This document shows, piece by piece, positions 35,547 to 44,551 of a DNA stretch of 64,000 bases; within the stretch, counting starts at the first letter, position 1; every line of letters starts with the position of its first letter. The stretch is from CAIWHR01 sp963726775 (GTDB lineage Bacteria; Pseudomonadota; Gammaproteobacteria; Burkholderiales; Casimicrobiaceae), in assembly GCA_963726775.1 (NCBI GenBank), contig CAVSDL010000009.1:248001-312000 (forward strand), in the 5' to 3' direction. The notes under the pieces were generated by a model, which saw only the letters and a list, made by a program, of their open reading frames with translations, had not been told where the DNA came from and did no database searches. The position numbers and the translations under genes were made by a program.

Positions 35547-35575
35547 GCGGTAAGTCATCCGTAACCCTTCGGGAG
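35547..35575 (-). promoter_or_regulatory. heptamer array B, facing array A
   Basis: On the minus strand the order is CTCCCGA (weak), TTACGGA (complement of 35558-35564) and TTACCGC (complement of 35547-35553), again with 4-base spacers, one of them TGAC. It points toward array A, with about 50 bases between them, and lies 141 bases ahead of the regulator's predicted start. Confidence 0.55.
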
Positions 35576-35715
35576 CCAGGCTCTGCCAATGGCCACGGAC
35601 GAACTATGAACGGGAGCAGATGCCGTGGCCGAAATGTTGCAGACGGCTGCGACTCAGGGCGCTATCGGGTGGAGCGTGTGGCGTGAGAAGATCGAACCGG
35701 GAGGGAGCATGCGAC

Positions 35716-38700
35716 GTGGTTGAGGCGGTCCACACTGGAACGGCGTACGCCAAGACGACGCAGCCGACCATGGGTTCGGTCGTCGAGCGGCAAGCGTTGT
35801 TCGCCCGCCTCGACGGGCCGCCCGGCAGGTCGGTCGTGTGGATTTCCGGGCCGCCGGGTTCCGGCAAGACGACGCTCGCCGCGACGTATCTGCAGGCGCG
35901 TCGTCTCCAGTCCATCTGGTATCAGGTCGACCCGGACGACGCGGATCCGGCCAGCTTCTTTCACTACCTTGGTCACGCGGTGGGCAAGCTCCGCGGTGCG
36001 CGCGGACGCGACCTGCCCTTGTTCACGGCGCAGCACAGCGACGACATCGCGTCGTTTGCGCGCGGCTTCTTCCGGCAGCTGTTCGCGCGCTCTGCGCAGC
36101 CTCTCGTGCTGGCGCTCGACAACCTGCACGCGGTCCCCGACGACAGCGCGCTCTACGCCGTGCTCGAAGCCGGTTTTTCCCAGGTGCCTGCGCGCTGCTG
36201 CATCGTGGTGACGAGCCGCAGCGAGCCGCCGGCGTCTCTCGCCCGGCTTCGGGCGACAGGGCAGATGTGCTGCGTGACCGGCGGCGAACTTTGCGTCGGT
36301 CCCGACGAGATCGTGGCGATTGCCGCAGTGCGCGGACAAATCGTCTCGCCGGAAGCCGCCGCCAGGCTCCACGCACGGACGCAGGGGTGGGTGGCCGGCC
36401 TGGTGCTGATGCTCGAACACTCGAAATTTTCAGGCCGCATCGTCGAATTGCCGGGCGACGCCACGCCGCAGGTGATCTTCGATTACCTTGCCGGCGAGAT
36501 TTTCGATCGCTTCGAGACCGCGATGCGTGAGTTCCTGCTGCGAATCGCCTGCCTGCCGCGGATGACCGTGGCGGTAGCCGAGGCGCTTTCCGGCGAAGCG
36601 AGGGCCGGGCGATTGCTCGTCAATCTGGCGCTGAACGATTATTTCGTGCGCGAGGCGCCATCGGAGGGAGGCCGCATCTATCAACTCCATCCGCTGCTGC
36701 GCGAGTTCCTGCGCAATCGCGCCGCCCAGTCGCTGCCCGAGGCCGTCGGCGGCGCGTGGCACAAGCGCGCTGCGCTGCTGCTGCGGGACGCGGGCCAGAC
36801 GGAGGACGCCATCGCCCTGCTCGCGGAAGCCGGGCACTGGACCGAGGTGGCGCCGATCGTCGTGGAAGAAGCGGATGCGATGCTCGCGCAGGGCCGCAGC
36901 GAAACGCTCGCCGGCTGGCTCGACATGCTGCCGCGGGAACTCGTCGACACGGATCCCCGGGTGCTGCGCATTTGTGCCGCGGCGCGCGCCCACGCGAGCC
37001 CGCGCGCGGCCCGTCAATATTACGAGCGGGCATTCGATGGCTTTCGCCGGACGGGCGATGCCTCGGGGATGCTGCAGAGTTGCTGCGGCATCATCGACGC
37101 GGTCGTCCTCGAGTTCGACGATCTGACGCCGCTCGACCATTGGACCGAAACGCTGGATGCGCTGCTCGCGAGCGGCGATCCGCCCATGCACGAGCAGCTC
37201 GACCCGGTCGCCGTCACGACGCTGATCCGCGCCATGCTGTTTCGAGACGCGGGCAACCCGCGGCTCGATGGATGGGCGAGTCGTGCCGATGGTGTCGGCC
37301 GCAAGACCGCCGCCGTATCGGAGGCGGCCGCCGCTTCGGCAGAACTTGCGCTCGCGCGCGCCATGGTGGCGCTCGCTCGGGGCGATCTGTCCGCCACCGG
37401 CACGATCCTGGACGGGCTGCGCGCCGGCGTGGCCGACGCGGCGCCGCGCGGAGTCCTGGCGCTCGCGATCGCCGACGGCCTGCATTACCTGGTCGGCGGG
37501 GGGTGCGCCGGTGCGCTGAGCGCGGCCCGGAACGGTTTGGCGTTTGCAGCCGCCGAAGGCATCCATGCCTATGACGGCTGGCTTCACGCGATCGCGGCGA
37601 TCGCCAGTCTTTGTGCGGGCGATCAGGTCGGCGCACGGAGCGAATTGCAGCATCTCGAAGCGGAAGGCCCCCGCATTCGGCGCGGGGATCGCGCCTGCGC
37701 GCATTACGTTCGCGGCTGGCTTGCGGCGCTCGAAGGCGACACCGTGAGCGCACAGCGCGAAGCGAAGGCGGCGCTGGTTGTCGCCGTCGAAACGGGCATT
37801 CCGTGGTTCGAGTGTCTGGCCCGGATTGCGCAGGCACAGATGCAGGACACCGGGGTCGATCGCCGCGGTGCGGAGGCACAGCTGCGAGGCGCCGAGACGC
37901 TGGCGGAGCGGCTGCGCAGCCCGTGGCTGCACTTCGGCGGGAAGCTCGTCGCCGCCGAAATGGCGCGGGAAGCGGGCGACGGGGAGGCGACGCTCGCGGG
38001 CATTCGCGCCGCGTTCCGGCTCGGGCGCGAGCATGGTTTCCTGCAAACACCGCAATGGCGCCCGCAGGCGCTGGCCGATGTCTGCGTCACAGCCCTGAAG
38101 TCCGACGTCGAATCCGAGTTCGCGCGGGCTCTGGTGCGTGCCGGAAGGCTGGTGCCGCGAACACCGCCGCTGCGCGTGCCGCGGTGGCCCTGGTCGTTCC
38201 GCATCGTGACGTTCGGCGGGTTCCAACTCATCCGCGGCGAAGCGCCGATCGAATTCTCCGGCAAGGGACCCGGCCGTCCGATGGAGCTGCTCAAGGTGCT
38301 GGTGGCGCTCGGCCGGCACGGCGTACGGGCCGATCAGCTCGCCGACGCGCTTTGGCCGCACATGGAGGCCGATTACGCGCACAAGTCGTTCACGGCAACG
38401 CTGCACCGGCTGCGCCGCCTGCTGGAAGACGACGATGCGGTGGTCCTGCGCGATGGACGGCTTACGCTCAGCAAAGCGCTGGTCTGGGTCGACACCTGGG
38501 CGTTGGAGCAGCTATTCGACGATTTCGATGCGACGCTGCGGCGCAACGATCTGCGCTCCGGGGAAACGCTGCTCAGGGAATTTGCCGAAGAGGCGCTCAC
38601 GCTGTATCGAGGACCGTTCCTGCCCGACGAATCGGAGCAGCCGTCCTACATTGCCTGCAGGGAGCAGATTCGGGCCAGGATGCTGCGTTTCCTTGCGCGC

Positions 38701-38967
38701 GGCGCGCGGGGCTGGGAGGAGGCGGGTACGCCGAATGCCGCGGCCGACGGTTACCTCCGTTGCATCGAGGTCGACGAGCTGTGCGAACCGCTGTATCGCC
38801 ACCTGATGCTGTGCCATCAGCGCGTTGGCGAGCCGAATGAGGCGATTGCCACCTACGAACGCTTGCGGACGGTGCTTTCGATGCGGATGAAAGCGATGCC
38901 GTCGCCCGAAACGCAGGCGCTGTATGCGAGCCTCAAGTCCGCCGAGAGTCAGCGCGCGCTACGTTGA
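35716..38967 (+). CDS. large transcriptional regulator: MalT-like ATPase, helical repeats, winged helix and BTAD domain
   Basis: The product is about 1083 residues. The N-terminal NTPase has Walker A GPPGSGKTTLA (about residues 44-54) and a Walker B-like LVLALDNLHAVP, as in MalT/LAL regulators. The middle (about 330-800) is alpha-helical repeats like a TPR sensor region. The C-terminus has a winged-helix domain (VTFGGFQLIRGEAPIEFSGKG, about 830-920) and a bacterial transcriptional activator domain (about 925-1075, DGYLRCIEVDELCEPLYRHLM). This is the SARP DNA-binding unit on a MalT chassis. GTG 35716 with GGGAGGGA ahead is the best start; GTG 35683 and ATG 35767 are alternatives. Two heptamer arrays lie in its promoter region, so autoregulation is likely. 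The inducer is unknown. Confidence 0.85.
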   Translation: MVEAVHTGTAYAKTTQPTMGSVVERQALFARLDGPPGRSVVWISGPPGSGKTTLAATYLQARRLQSIWYQVDPDDADPASFFHYLGHAVGKLRGARGRDLPLFTAQHSDDIASFARGFFRQLFARSAQPLVLALDNLHAVPDDSALYAVLEAGFSQVPARCCIVVTSRSEPPASLARLRATGQMCCVTGGELCVGPDEIVAIAAVRGQIVSPEAAARLHARTQGWVAGLVLMLEHSKFSGRIVELPGDATPQVIFDYLAGEIFDRFETAMREFLLRIACLPRMTVAVAEALSGEARAGRLLVNLALNDYFVREAPSEGGRIYQLHPLLREFLRNRAAQSLPEAVGGAWHKRAALLLRDAGQTEDAIALLAEAGHWTEVAPIVVEEADAMLAQGRSETLAGWLDMLPRELVDTDPRVLRICAAARAHASPRAARQYYERAFDGFRRTGDASGMLQSCCGIIDAVVLEFDDLTPLDHWTETLDALLASGDPPMHEQLDPVAVTTLIRAMLFRDAGNPRLDGWASRADGVGRKTAAVSEAAAASAELALARAMVALARGDLSATGTILDGLRAGVADAAPRGVLALAIADGLHYLVGGGCAGALSAARNGLAFAAAEGIHAYDGWLHAIAAIASLCAGDQVGARSELQHLEAEGPRIRRGDRACAHYVRGWLAALEGDTVSAQREAKAALVVAVETGIPWFECLARIAQAQMQDTGVDRRGAEAQLRGAETLAERLRSPWLHFGGKLVAAEMAREAGDGEATLAGIRAAFRLGREHGFLQTPQWRPQALADVCVTALKSDVESEFARALVRAGRLVPRTPPLRVPRWPWSFRIVTFGGFQLIRGEAPIEFSGKGPGRPMELLKVLVALGRHGVRADQLADALWPHMEADYAHKSFTATLHRLRRLLEDDDAVVLRDGRLTLSKALVWVDTWALEQLFDDFDATLRRNDLRSGETLLREFAEEALTLYRGPFLPDESEQPSYIACREQIRARMLRFLARGARGWEEAGTPNAAADGYLRCIEVDELCEPLYRHLMLCHQRVGEPNEAIATYERLRTVLSMRMKAMPSPETQALYASLKSAESQRALR

Positions 38968-39607
38968 TCTGCGGCGGGTCGACGATGCCCTCGGAGCGGC
39001 GCGGATTCGCCTTGAATTCGCGTTCCATGGCGCCCCAGATCTTGTCGAGTCCCGCTTGCACCGCGGTTGGCGGCGGATACTCGCGCCGCGGAAGGCCCGA
39101 CTTCGGCGGAGCGACTTCACGCATGCGCATCGTCAGCGAAACGTCCGATCCGCCGCGTGACTCGATGACCGTGACGTTGATCACGGTTTCGAGACCATCG
39201 GGTTCGAAGTTGAACAATTCGGCCAGAATTCCGACGTGCCGTCGCAGGAGTTCCCGTGCTCGCGGCAGGTCGGCGGCGGCGGCGCGATCCCACTCGCCGC
39301 GGTCGAGCGGCAAGGGTGCAGGTGCATCGGCATTGATGAAGCCCAGCCCCCGGGATTGCTGGCGAAGCGCCATGCCCAGGCGCACGAGGACGGCACCGGC
39401 AGCGTCGAACGTCTCGCCCGGGCTGGCGGCGAAGTGCCGGGTCCCGTTCCGGGCCAGCGTCGCCTCGTATTCTTCCTTGAACGCCCGGTTGATGTCGTTG
39501 ATCGCGTCGCGCCTGGTCTCCTGGCTCACGCATCCGGCGAGAACCATCGCTCCCGAGAGCCAGAGTCCAACGCAGGCAAGCCTGGCGAAACCTTCCCACG
39601 ACGCCAT
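38933..39607 (-). CDS. lipoprotein with distant similarity to the 33-kb lipoprotein family
   Basis: The 224-residue product has the signal LWLSGAMVLAGC, with the lipid-attachment cysteine near residue 25. The mature part has a helical INDINRAFKEEYEATL. A segment VLVRLGMALRQQSRGLGFINAD follows, resembling the conserved part of the two lipoproteins at 33 kb. The C-terminus is proline-rich. Its last 35 bases overlap the end of the BTAD gene tail to tail. ATG 39607 is chosen because the lipobox is then at the expected depth. The function is unknown. Confidence 0.7.
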   Translation of the reverse strand: MASWEGFARLACVGLWLSGAMVLAGCVSQETRRDAINDINRAFKEEYEATLARNGTRHFAASPGETFDAAGAVLVRLGMALRQQSRGLGFINADAPAPLPLDRGEWDRAAAADLPRARELLRRHVGILAELFNFEPDGLETVINVTVIESRGGSDVSLTMRMREVAPPKSGLPRREYPPPTAVQAGLDKIWGAMEREFKANPRRSEGIVDPPQINVARADSRRT

Positions 39608-39805
39608 GGCCACGAATCGGTTCCTCCCCGCGCGATGCGCCGCCCGAACCCGGGAGCGCCCCCCTGCGGCAGATGGTAAGCAATTTGCGGGAATCGGGCT
39701 ATAGCTATGCGCAGTGGCGGGCGATGTCCCGCACCGCCTCGCGCGTCTTCCAGCCGGAGTCGCCACCGCGGGCCGTCTACAAGGCCTGGGATTTCGGACC
39801 TGCAG

Positions 39806-40740
39806 TCACGGCTTTTTCGGCATGCGGGCCACGGTGCTTTCGATGAGCCTGTCGGCCTGCTCCCGTTCCGCGGCCTGCAGCACTGCCCCGATCTTGCCCT
39901 GCTCGATCCTGGCCGGATTGGAGCCAAGGCGAGCCGCGGTCCCGTACCACACGTAGGCGAGGTTGTTGTTCCTTTCGGCGCCGGTCCCCGCGGCGTACAT
40001 CGCCGCGAGCTTGAGCTGGGCGCTTGTTTCTCCTTGAAGCGCAGCTTTTTCGTACCACCTTCCGGCGGCCGCCAACTCGCGCGCGACGCCACGGCCCCCG
40101 GTGTACGCGTCTCCCAGCAGGGCCTGCGCCCGCGCATTGCCCGCCTCCGCGAGCGGCCTGAGTACTGCGAGCGCATCGGCATAGCGCGTGGCGATGATCG
40201 CGCGTTCGGCGTCCGCGACCTGCTCATCGGGTGTTCGCGCGGCCGGCAGCTGTCCGGCGGTTGGCGCAACGCTGGCGGATGCCACGGGCGCCTGGGCAAC
40301 GCGGGGCGTGACAGCCGGCGGCGGCGCGACGGGCAGAGGCGCCGCGGCAGGCGGCTCGACACGCGAGGTCGGCAAGGCGGCCGGCGAGGGAACTCCTGCA
40401 GGCGCAACACGCTCGGGCAATGGCGCCTTTCTTGCCGCGTCGTCGGCGCGCTTCTTCTCGATGGCGGGCGGACGCTCGGCGATATCGCGCTTGAGGGCCA
40501 GCTCGGTTCGACTCTTTTCCTGCGCGGCTTGCACCTGCTGTTCCTGCTCGCGACGCTGGCGCGCCTCGTCCTCCAGTGTCTGCCTTGCTACGCGTTCGCG
40601 TTCGGCGCTGGCGAGTTCCTTGTCCCGGAAGTGTCCTTCTCCAGCACCCGATCCTCGTCCGGGTTCCTCCGACCTCCCCGTGGTGACTACGTAGGCGGCG
40701 CCCAATGCCGCGATCGCAGTGGCTAGAACGACGATGGTCA
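39806..40740 (-). CDS. C-terminal half of the kinase gene: membrane segment, coiled region and Sel1 repeats
   Basis: This stretch continues the Ser/Thr kinase in the adjacent frame. It begins with a transmembrane helix (VTIVVLATAIAALGAAYVV). A charged, Glu/Arg/Gln-rich coiled stretch and a Pro/Ala linker follow, then two to three Sel1-type repeats (ALLGDAYTGGRGVARELAAA, LKLAAMYAAGTGAE). No start codon or ribosome-binding sequence fits an independent gene. One missing G near 40741 (CGGCGGTGACC for CGGCGGGTGACC) would fuse it to the kinase as the familiar kinase-TM-Sel1 protein of about 676 residues. A true split gene is the alternative. Confidence 0.65.
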
Positions 40741-41835
40741 CCGCCGGCGCGCCGGCGATGCAGTGGAAGCATGCACGTGCTGTTTCGGAGGTGACAATGG
40801 CGCAGATTGCGGTGGCTCGGCCGTGCTCGATGCGGCAGGTGTCGTCGGAACTGCGCGCGTTGGCGCCTTCGTCCGACCGGCCGCTTCCGGTGCGTGGGCG
40901 GAGACATGCCTGGTCACCGCCGGCGGCGCGATCGTTGCCGCCCGTTCGCCTGGGAGTTCCTGGCGCCACTCGGCGATCGTCTGCGGACGGTCCTGTTCGG
41001 AGAACTCCAGCGCGTGATCGATCGCTGCCAGCAGTCCGCCCGAATACCGCCCGGCACCGATGACGCTTGCCGGCACCAGCACGTCCTGCGTGCTGCCGAG
41101 AATGCCCTTGCTGCGCGACACCGCATCGAGCGGTGCGCGACCGGCGATGGCACGGTAGCAGGTTGCACCCAGCCCGTAGATATCGGTCCACGGCCCCTGG
41201 TTCCCGGAGTCGCTGTAATACTGCTCGAAGGGCGCATACCCGGGCGCCACCAGTATCGTCAGCGTATGCGCATTGCCCATCGCCTGGCGCGCCGACCCGA
41301 AATCGAGCAGCACCGCGCGACTGTCGCCGGCGATATGGATGTTGTCCGGTTTGATGTCACGGTGGATGAAGCCGGCGCTGTGGACCAGCTCCAGGCCGTC
41401 CAGTACCGGCAGCAGGATGCGAAGCAGATCGGCCTCGGGAAGCGTTCCCCGCCGGTCGAGCAGCGCAGCGAGATTGATGCCGTCCTCGAAGCGCATCACC
41501 ATGTACGCGGTATTGTTGAATTCGAATACCGAGTGCACGCGCACGACGCTGGGATGATCGAACCGCGCCAGCGTGCGCGCCTCCTGAATGAAGCGCTCCA
41601 GCCCCCATCGATACCGGTCCCGCAGGTCGTCGGTACGCGACCGGATGGTGGCGTCCGGCAGTCGCGTCGCGAACTCGACCGGGAGGTATTCCTTGATGGC
41701 GACGCGCTGATCGAGGTTCGTGTCCCTCGCGAGATAGGTGATGCCAAAGCCGCCTTGCCCGAGGACCCGGTCGATCACGTACCAATGCAGTCGCGATTGC
41801 GCCGGCAGGGCGTCCGGATAGGCGGGATCGATCAT
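40738..41835 (-). CDS. Hanks-type serine/threonine protein kinase domain protein
   Basis: This is the kinase part, 365 residues from ATG 41835. The glycine loop GQGGFGITYLA is at about residues 26-36 and the ATP lysine in VAIKEYLP at about 48. The catalytic HRDIKPDN (about 158-165), DFGSARQAMG and a GYAPFEQYY activation-segment end are all present, so the kinase should be active. A Pro/Ala/Thr-rich stretch follows, and the frame closes just before a transmembrane segment encoded in the next frame. A PP2C-like phosphatase gene 4 kb away is the obvious counter-enzyme. A YD-repeat protein gene is divergent at 195 bases. Confidence 0.85.
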   Translation of the reverse strand: MIDPAYPDALPAQSRLHWYVIDRVLGQGGFGITYLARDTNLDQRVAIKEYLPVEFATRLPDATIRSRTDDLRDRYRWGLERFIQEARTLARFDHPSVVRVHSVFEFNNTAYMVMRFEDGINLAALLDRRGTLPEADLLRILLPVLDGLELVHSAGFIHRDIKPDNIHIAGDSRAVLLDFGSARQAMGNAHTLTILVAPGYAPFEQYYSDSGNQGPWTDIYGLGATCYRAIAGRAPLDAVSRSKGILGSTQDVLVPASVIGAGRYSGGLLAAIDHALEFSEQDRPQTIAEWRQELPGERAATIAPPAVTRHVSAHAPEAAGRTKAPTRAVPTTPAASSTAEPPQSAPLSPPKQHVHASTASPARRR

Positions 41836-42029
41836 GTTCGCAAGGCGGTCAGCCACGGGCCAGTTTGCGCGAGGGTAGGGTAAGCGCGTCCGCGCGGCAA
41901 GTATCCGCCGGAAACGACGCTCCGTGGGTGGATGGGCGGCTGTGCCCAGTCGCTCAACGCTATCCCGGAGGCTCGAATCGACGTCGTCCACTCGTCACCA
42001 ACCACGAGCATGCTGCAGTACGATTGGGG

Positions 42030-43232
42030 ATGCGGTTGTTGACCCATGACCTGACGCTCGACGGCCACGTGAAAGCACCCCTTGCCCGGCCGCACCGCGC
42101 TCGCTGGGCGCGCATAGGCGTAAGCGGAATATTGGCAATTTGCCTCCACGCGACCGCGGCCGACGTTCCCGTGGACCCGTGGTCCGACGAGGTCATGCAG
42201 AGCGCCCTGGTCGGCCTGAAACCGGGTAGCGTGCGTTCGGTGCGCTGGGTGCAGCAGCTGTTTTCTCCGCAGCGAGCGGGCGATGTGCCGATATCCTCGT
42301 TGGTCACGAGCATGGAGTTCGATGCCGATGGGCGCGTCGACGTCGTGACGCTGGCTCGGGACCGGCAGCACGAGCGCCCCACGGGCGGTGTGTTTCGTTA
42401 CCGCTATGACGCCGACGGCCGCGTGACGCGCATCGAGAAGGATGACCTGCCCGGGCCCCTGCTGGAGCGGCGATACGACGCGGCGGGCCGTTTGATACAG
42501 GAAGACGAAAGGGTGGGCGTGCTGGTGCGCCGTACGCAATGGCGCTATGACGGCAAGGGCCGCGAAATGGAACGCACCGTGACCGAAGGATCGTCCAGGC
42601 GCCAGACCGAAACGCGCAGCTATCGGCCTGACGGCACGCTGGCGCGACTCGAGCAGCGCGGCAGTGCGATGTCTTCGCGCACCGTGGAGTTCGACGCGTC
42701 GGGTCGGCCCGTGAAGATCGCCGAAAGCGACCTCCTATCGCACTCGACCACTCGCATCCGCTACCCGGAGCCGTTGGTGGCCGAGTACCGTACGAGCTTG
42801 TTTGCCGCCACGCGCGACCGTATCGGGTCGTCGTCGCGCGAGCTGGTGCTGCGTGTTCGCAGCGCCGACGAATTCAGGGTGCCGGGCGAACCACCGCGGC
42901 CCGTGTCGCGCCGCGTTGTCGAGGGCGGCGTTGCCGTCGAGACGCAAATGGACTTCGACGCCCAAGACCGCCCGCATACCGAGGGTACGGTCGGAAAATC
43001 GGGTCACGTCGAATGCGTCAGGGAGTGGCACTGGCACGCGTCGGGGCTGCCGGAGTGGATTCACATGCGGCCGGCGCGACCGGACGTGAACTGCGGCTCG
43101 GGCGAAGGAAACACCGACATCGACATCACGGTGGACGATCGCGGCAACTGGGTGCGCCAGGTCATCGAGATAACGCAATCCAAGGGCCGATGGCGCGCCA
43201 GCGTGCAGACGCGCGAGATCGAGTACCGCTGA
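42030..43232 (+). CDS. exported YD/RHS-like repeat protein
   Basis: The product is about 400 residues. After a basic N-terminus and hydrophobic signal (IGVSGILAICLHATAA) the body is a run of YD-type strands: RYRYDADGRVTRIEKD, RRYDAAGRLIQED, WRYDGKGREMERT, SYRPDGTLARLEQ and EFDASGRPVKIAE (about residues 125-250). These build an RHS-like beta shell. There is no RHS core motif, toxin tip or immunity gene, so it is a short periplasmic or surface relative. ATG 42030 is tentative, since there is no strong ribosome-binding sequence. Confidence 0.65.
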   Translation: MRLLTHDLTLDGHVKAPLARPHRARWARIGVSGILAICLHATAADVPVDPWSDEVMQSALVGLKPGSVRSVRWVQQLFSPQRAGDVPISSLVTSMEFDADGRVDVVTLARDRQHERPTGGVFRYRYDADGRVTRIEKDDLPGPLLERRYDAAGRLIQEDERVGVLVRRTQWRYDGKGREMERTVTEGSSRRQTETRSYRPDGTLARLEQRGSAMSSRTVEFDASGRPVKIAESDLLSHSTTRIRYPEPLVAEYRTSLFAATRDRIGSSSRELVLRVRSADEFRVPGEPPRPVSRRVVEGGVAVETQMDFDAQDRPHTEGTVGKSGHVECVREWHWHASGLPEWIHMRPARPDVNCGSGEGNTDIDITVDDRGNWVRQVIEITQSKGRWRASVQTREIEYR

Positions 43233-43269
43233 GCGTTGTGACGGGGAGCGGTGTCCTTCAGGCGATTGG

Positions 43270-43440
43270 CGAGGTCGCTATGACCCGCACGGCTACCGAC
43301 TGAACGGCCGCAATCTGATGCTCCTCGCACGCCCGATTTTTCGCGGCCGGCGCCACGCACAGGATCGAGTTCGATGCCGCAGGGCGCGTTGCGCAAATGA
43401 TTATTGAATCGTCAACGCGCGACGCGGCCGGGATCGTGTC
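43270..43440 (+). pseudogene. decayed YD/RHS-repeat remnant
   Basis: Just behind the YD-protein gene two short pieces look like YD coding sequence in different frames: RGRYDPHGYRLNGRN from 43270, and HRIEFDAAGRVAQMIIES from 43358. They are separated by a +1 shift and have no start. This resembles the tail of a second, degraded YD gene. The motif is short and chance cannot be excluded. The rest of the 43233-43579 spacer shows nothing further. Confidence 0.35.
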
Positions 43441-43579
43441 GGACAGGACATCGCCGGCCTCGGCGATCATAAGACGCCGCACGCCGCAGCCGCCGAGCAG
43501 GACGCACGATGCCGCTCGCTCGGACTTCAGGATGTGTCGCTTCATGAGGCCTCCGCGGCGATGCCCCGCGCGACGATTC

Positions 43580-44551
43580 TCAGTGCGCCGCCAGCGTCGC
43601 GCGCGCGCCATCGGCGATCACGTCGTGGCCGGCCGTCGTCGGATGAACCGCGTCCCAGAACAAGTATTTTTCCGGGTGGCGACATACAGCGTTTTCGATC
43701 ACGGCGAACCGCAGGCACGGCGTGTCGAAATCCACGATGCGGGAGACCGACGGATCGAGCGCTGCGTTTTCGAGGGTCGCGTTCACGTCGTATCGCGTGA
43801 TGCTGATTCCGGGCAGGACGCTCAAAGCAGCGACTGCCTGGCCGAGGCCGGCGTTGTACCCGTCGGCAAGCTGACTCCCGGCATATTGCGCGATGGGGCC
43901 GAGACCGATGACGTAGGGCGTGATGCCGGGATTCACCATGCCGACCAGCAGGAAGCGACGCGCACCGGCAATCCACAGCGCCTGGATATTGCCGGCGGTC
44001 GTGCCGATGGCCTGCTGGATGATGCCGGTGGCAGTGGCAAATGTCGGATCGATGAACAGGCTTTCGAGCGCGTCCTTGAGGTCGTTGCTGCCGATCCAGA
44101 TGACATAGAGCGCATCCTCCGGCGCCTGGTTGCCGGTCTGGCCGAGGAATATTCCGACTTGCGTCGACAGGTCGTAGTAAGGAAACGATGGCGCGTTGGG
44201 GCGCGCCCGTGCTCTTCCGACCGCAAAGTTGGTAGCACTACCCGGACGCCGCAGTGCCGGACCGGTGCTGTCACCGGCATGCATGTCGCGACCCAGCTGC
44301 TCGACCCAGGTCGCGCCATTCGAAAAGCGATGACCCCCGATGTCATAGGGTGCATCCGGTATCGGCGCGTACGGTCGCTGCGAGACTTCGTGGAATGCGG
44401 CGAAATGGTTGCCGGGGTCGGAGAAACTGTCGCCAAACACCACGAATTGCGTGCGTGAGCGATCCGCGGTTCGATCGTGCGCGTTCAGCGGGCCGACGAA
44501 CAGCAACAGTGCCAAGGCCGCCATGGACGCGGAAAGGAACTTGCTTTTCAT
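43580..44551 (-). CDS. secreted GDSL/SGNH-family esterase
   Basis: The 323-residue protein has a signal peptide (ALALLLFVGPLNA). All SGNH blocks are present: GDSFSDPGN with the nucleophile serine (block I, about residues 40-48), NFAVGRARA (block II), IGSNDL (block III, about 150) and DAVHPT with the catalytic Asp/His (block V, about 305). Members hydrolyse lipids, acetylated sugars or thioesters. Length suits a soluble secreted enzyme rather than an autotransporter. Heptamer array C lies about 335-375 bases upstream, so the BTAD regulator may control it. Confidence 0.85.
   Translation of the reverse strand: MKSKFLSASMAALALLLFVGPLNAHDRTADRSRTQFVVFGDSFSDPGNHFAAFHEVSQRPYAPIPDAPYDIGGHRFSNGATWVEQLGRDMHAGDSTGPALRRPGSATNFAVGRARARPNAPSFPYYDLSTQVGIFLGQTGNQAPEDALYVIWIGSNDLKDALESLFIDPTFATATGIIQQAIGTTAGNIQALWIAGARRFLLVGMVNPGITPYVIGLGPIAQYAGSQLADGYNAGLGQAVAALSVLPGISITRYDVNATLENAALDPSVSRIVDFDTPCLRFAVIENAVCRHPEKYLFWDAVHPTTAGHDVIADGARATLAAH

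Noticed and set aside
39661..39700. Extra heptamer-like TTACCAT upstream of the 38.9-kb lipoprotein gene, and lone TTACGTT at 44577
   Set aside because: Neither has a second unit at 11 bases, so they do not meet the array pattern.
43258..43545. Minus-strand frame starting MKRHILKS with a lipobox-like LLGGC
   Set aside because: It has an improper signal peptide and the same DNA reads as YD-repeat remnant on the other strand. The evidence is too thin to call a gene.
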